DNA from: a candidate division KSB1 bacterium
GTDB lineage: Bacteria > Zhuqueibacterota > Zhuqueibacteria > JANLFK01 > Oleimicrobiaceae
NCBI GenBank assembly: GCA_034506335.1
Contig: JAPDPR010000015.1
Coordinates: 1 to 57,848, forward strand
DNA: 57,848 nt
Reading direction: 5' to 3'
The translations under genes and the position numbers were made by a program. This document shows positions 56,088 through 57,848 of this stretch, piece by piece (the first letter of the stretch is position 1; every line of letters starts with the position of its first letter). The notes under the pieces are model-generated. The model was not told the origin of the DNA, made no database searches, and saw only the letters and a program-made list of their open reading frames with translations.

Positions 56088-56954
56088 ATGGACCGTAGAG
56101 TGCCAGAGCCGGCCTGGTATGAACTGCACGTGCCGGCACCTCCTGCGGTGCGCGACATCATCGTTGCCTTTCTGGCGGAGGCGGGCACCACTGGCTGCCA
56201 GGAGCTGGACGACACTATTGTCGCTTATTTCGAAGGAAAGGCACCGCGCCGAATAGCTAGATCCCTGTGGCAGCTGATGCGGGGTTTGGGATGCACGCTT
56301 GCCCCGCAAGAACTCCGCATACACAGAGTCGTGAACCAGAACTGGGCGGAGACATGGAAGTCGTTCGTGGGGCCGGTGCAGGTTTCGCCGCGCATTGTCA
56401 TTTGTCCAACCTGGGCCCCTGCACCACGGCCTGAAGGGGGCGTGCTCATCTGGCTCGACCCTGGCATGGCCTTCGGGAGCGGTCACCATGCCACCACCCG
56501 GGGGATGCTGCTGCTCTTGGAAGAGTACGTCGCGCCAGGGCAGATCGCCCTCGATGTGGGCACAGGGAGCGGGATCCTGGCAATCGCAGCGTGCAAGCTG
56601 GGTGCAGGCGAGGTGTTTGCCTGCGATACGGACCTCGGGGCGGTTCCGATTGCCAGAGACAATGCCAGGCGCAACCAGGTGGAAGGTCAGATACACCTGT
56701 GGGTGGGCAGCGTCGATGCCTGCAGGGGCAGGAGCTATGACCTCATCACTGCCAATATCACTGCGCAAGCGCTATTGCCCCTTATAGCTGATCTCCGGCG
56801 ACTCCTTTGTCGCCAGGGCGTGCTCCTCCTTTCCGGCATCCTTGCGCAGGAGGAGGAGGTATTTGCCCGTGCACTGGCCGACGAGAGCTTGCGCACAGTC
56901 AAACGACTGCAGATCGAAGAGTGGGTCAGTCTGGTTGCAGTGCCTGGCTCGTAG
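56088..56954 (+). CDS. prmA: Ribosomal protein L11 methyltransferase PrmA
   Basis: AdoMet-dependent methyltransferase (288 aa) for lysines of ribosomal protein L11. The N-terminal substrate domain is followed by 'NQNWAETWKSFVGPVQVSPR', 'DPGMAFGSGHHATTRGMLLL', the AdoMet motif 'LDVGTGSGILAIAACKLGA' and 'YDLITANITAQALLPL'. Length and motifs are canonical. ATG 56088 begins 4 bases after the previous stop with no separate strong binding site, so translation is probably coupled. Confidence 0.95.
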   Translation: MDRRVPEPAWYELHVPAPPAVRDIIVAFLAEAGTTGCQELDDTIVAYFEGKAPRRIARSLWQLMRGLGCTLAPQELRIHRVVNQNWAETWKSFVGPVQVSPRIVICPTWAPAPRPEGGVLIWLDPGMAFGSGHHATTRGMLLLLEEYVAPGQIALDVGTGSGILAIAACKLGAGEVFACDTDLGAVPIARDNARRNQVEGQIHLWVGSVDACRGRSYDLITANITAQALLPLIADLRRLLCRQGVLLLSGILAQEEEVFARALADESLRTVKRLQIEEWVSLVAVPGS

Positions 56955-57483
56955 TGGACAGAGCCGGGCTTGAGGTCATTGTGAGGGTTTTGTTAACGCT
57001 TGGGGGTCGCGTTGATGTCTGCCGTGCCCGCCTAGAGCGTGATTCCACTTTCAGCCTCCCTTGGTGGGCGTTCTCTGGGAAGCGATCCCTCTGCGCACAC
57101 CCCGCTGAGATTCTTCTTGACAAATTGGCCAAATATCCGTAAAATCCAAAAAAAAGTCGACTCCGGGTGTTCTGCCAAACGAGTGGGACGCGCCACGCCA
57201 CGGCGAGCAGGAGGGCTAAGGCGCTGGTCGTAGCAGGCTGCGCCGAGGTAGCGTGTACCCTTGTCACCCGTCTGACTGTGCCATAGACATTTCAGCTGAG
57301 GAACCAGGGGGCGCTTGGCGGTGTGGCAAAGGGGAGGTGCACGGCAGTGAAGTACGTATCGTGGGCATGTGAGGGCGAGACTGTGGCATTTGGCCGCATG
57401 TGGTTTGTGCCTGGACGGCGGTGGGCCATGTTCCTTGCCGGTGTAGTTGAGGACAGTGAAAGGTCGTCCTTTCGGGAGCACCT
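56955..57483 (+). other. Intergenic region of about 530 bases with a promoter
   Basis: No convincing gene. A near-consensus promoter lies at 57117-57145 and reads toward the ABC remnant at 57484. The GGGAG just before 57484 is that gene's binding site. Confidence 0.45.
57117..57145 (+). promoter_or_regulatory. Predicted near-consensus promoter
   Basis: TTGACA (57117-57122), 17-base spacer, TAAAAT (57140-57145), followed by an A-rich stretch. It would give a leader of about 330 bases for the gene at 57484. Confidence 0.7.
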
Positions 57484-57737
57484 ATGAGGTCTGGTTGTGC
57501 AGTAGAGGTGCGGCAGCTCCGAAAGGCGTACGGTGCCACGGTGGCCGTCGATGGTGTATCCTTTGCGGGAGGGTGCGGCAGCTTGCGGAGTTTTTGCCCC
57601 TCACCCATGTCGTGACCCTCTTGCGGGGGCTGTGGATAGGCAACGCCTGGGGTAACTATCCGCGGGAGATTGCCATCTTGGCAGCCGTGTTGGTAGCAGG
57701 GCTCGTTATCTCTGCAAGAACTTTCCGCTGGGAGTAG
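57484..57737 (+). pseudogene. ABC exporter remnant: ATPase N-terminus joined to permease C-terminus
   Basis: ATG 57484 starts a normal ABC ATPase ('VEVRQLRKAYGATVAVDGVS', preceded by GGGAG), but the frame leaves the family right after 'VDGVSF' at about 57565, before the Walker A site, and stops at 57615. From about 57567 the next frame encodes the end of an ABC-2 type permease ('VRQLAEFLPLTHVVTLLRGL', 'GNAWGNYP', 'ARTFRWE', stop 57735-57737). Roughly the last 90% of the ATPase and the first three-quarters of the permease are missing. Either a genuine deletion in this genome or an assembly collapse could explain it. Neither half can be functional as it stands. Confidence 0.75.
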
Positions 57738-57777
57738 GCAACTGCAGCACTGCGAAGCACCCGCTGACCGCGTTCAG

Positions 57778-57846
57778 GTGCTACGTGCCAGTTGCTCCTT
57801 CAAAGAGGCCTAAACTGTCGTGAGCAAGGTTGGTGTGCTACGTGCC
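57778..57846. repeat. Short direct repeat at the window end
   Basis: GTGCTACGTGCC occurs at 57778-57789 and again at 57835-57846, 57 bases apart. The window stops directly after the second copy, so it is not known whether more follow. Confidence 0.4.
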
Positions 57847-57848
57847 TG

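Noticed and set aside
57778..57848. CRISPR array at the window end
   Set aside because: Only two 12-base copies with one 45-base gap; too short for repeats and no cas genes nearby.

Overview
The window is a GC-rich (by eye) bacterial chromosome segment, probably from a non-Bacteroidota member of the FCB superphylum such as a KSB1- or Calditrichota-like lineage. The evidence is a SprA/Sov-type outer-membrane protein (the type IX secretion translocon) together with several secreted proteins that end in the FlgD-like 'NYPNPFNP' C-terminal sorting domain. There are also a TonB-dependent receptor, several lipoproteins and a tmRNA. I see no rRNA, tRNA, phage, IS element or CRISPR array. The species cannot be fixed from sequence alone.

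Layout. (1) 1-8350: envelope glycan locus with two GT39-like membrane glycosyltransferases (one cut by the window edge), a GalE-like epimerase, a GT2 glycosyltransferase, a putative glycoside hydrolase with a golvesin-like end, a polysaccharide deacetylase and two small membrane proteins. (2) 8590-17097: a 2,835-residue surface protein with three jelly-roll modules, 15 Ig-like (Big_1-like) repeats and a T9SS sorting domain, closed by a strong terminator. (3) 17679-21390: eIF2B-like protein, DUF6062-like protein, ferritin-VIT1 fusion and Mrp ATPase, possibly iron-related. (4) 21543-25038: housekeeping operon ffh-rpsP-rimM-trmD-rplS with promoter and terminator. (5) 25146-32248: a class III aminotransferase, then a minus-strand block of secreted cyanophycinase, YfcC-type transporter, a small zinc peptidase, and a polyamine operon (pyruvoyl arginine decarboxylase, deoxyhypusine-synthase-like protein, agmatinase). 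(6) 32474-37309: M28 peptidase, a truncated membrane-fusion protein, then a PQQ-like propeller protein and a T9SS cargo protein bracketed by two copies of a 54-nt hairpin repeat. (7) 37573-37931: ssrA (tmRNA). (8) 38011-48652: DUF362 ferredoxin, DUF4870 protein, then a tight cluster of two paralogous secreted proteins, a lipoprotein, a TonB-dependent receptor, a Tat-exported Fe-S aldo/keto reductase and a DUF6599 protein. (9) 48987-56954: sprA, an M28/glutaminyl-cyclase-like lipoprotein and prmA. (10) 57484-57737: an ABC exporter locus with an internal deletion.

How it fits together. SprA would export the T9SS cargo found here (8590, 36221, 39849, 41598). The arginine-related genes can be read as a route from extracellular arginine polymer or peptide to polyamines: cyanophycinase, transporter, arginine decarboxylase, agmatinase, then the DHS-like enzyme making a triamine without decarboxylated AdoMet. 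The 39.8-48.7 kb cluster looks like an undescribed cell-surface uptake or processing system. Promoters here resemble ordinary sigma70 sites (TTGaCA-N17-TATaTT), and starts are mostly preceded by good GGAGG-type ribosome binding sites.
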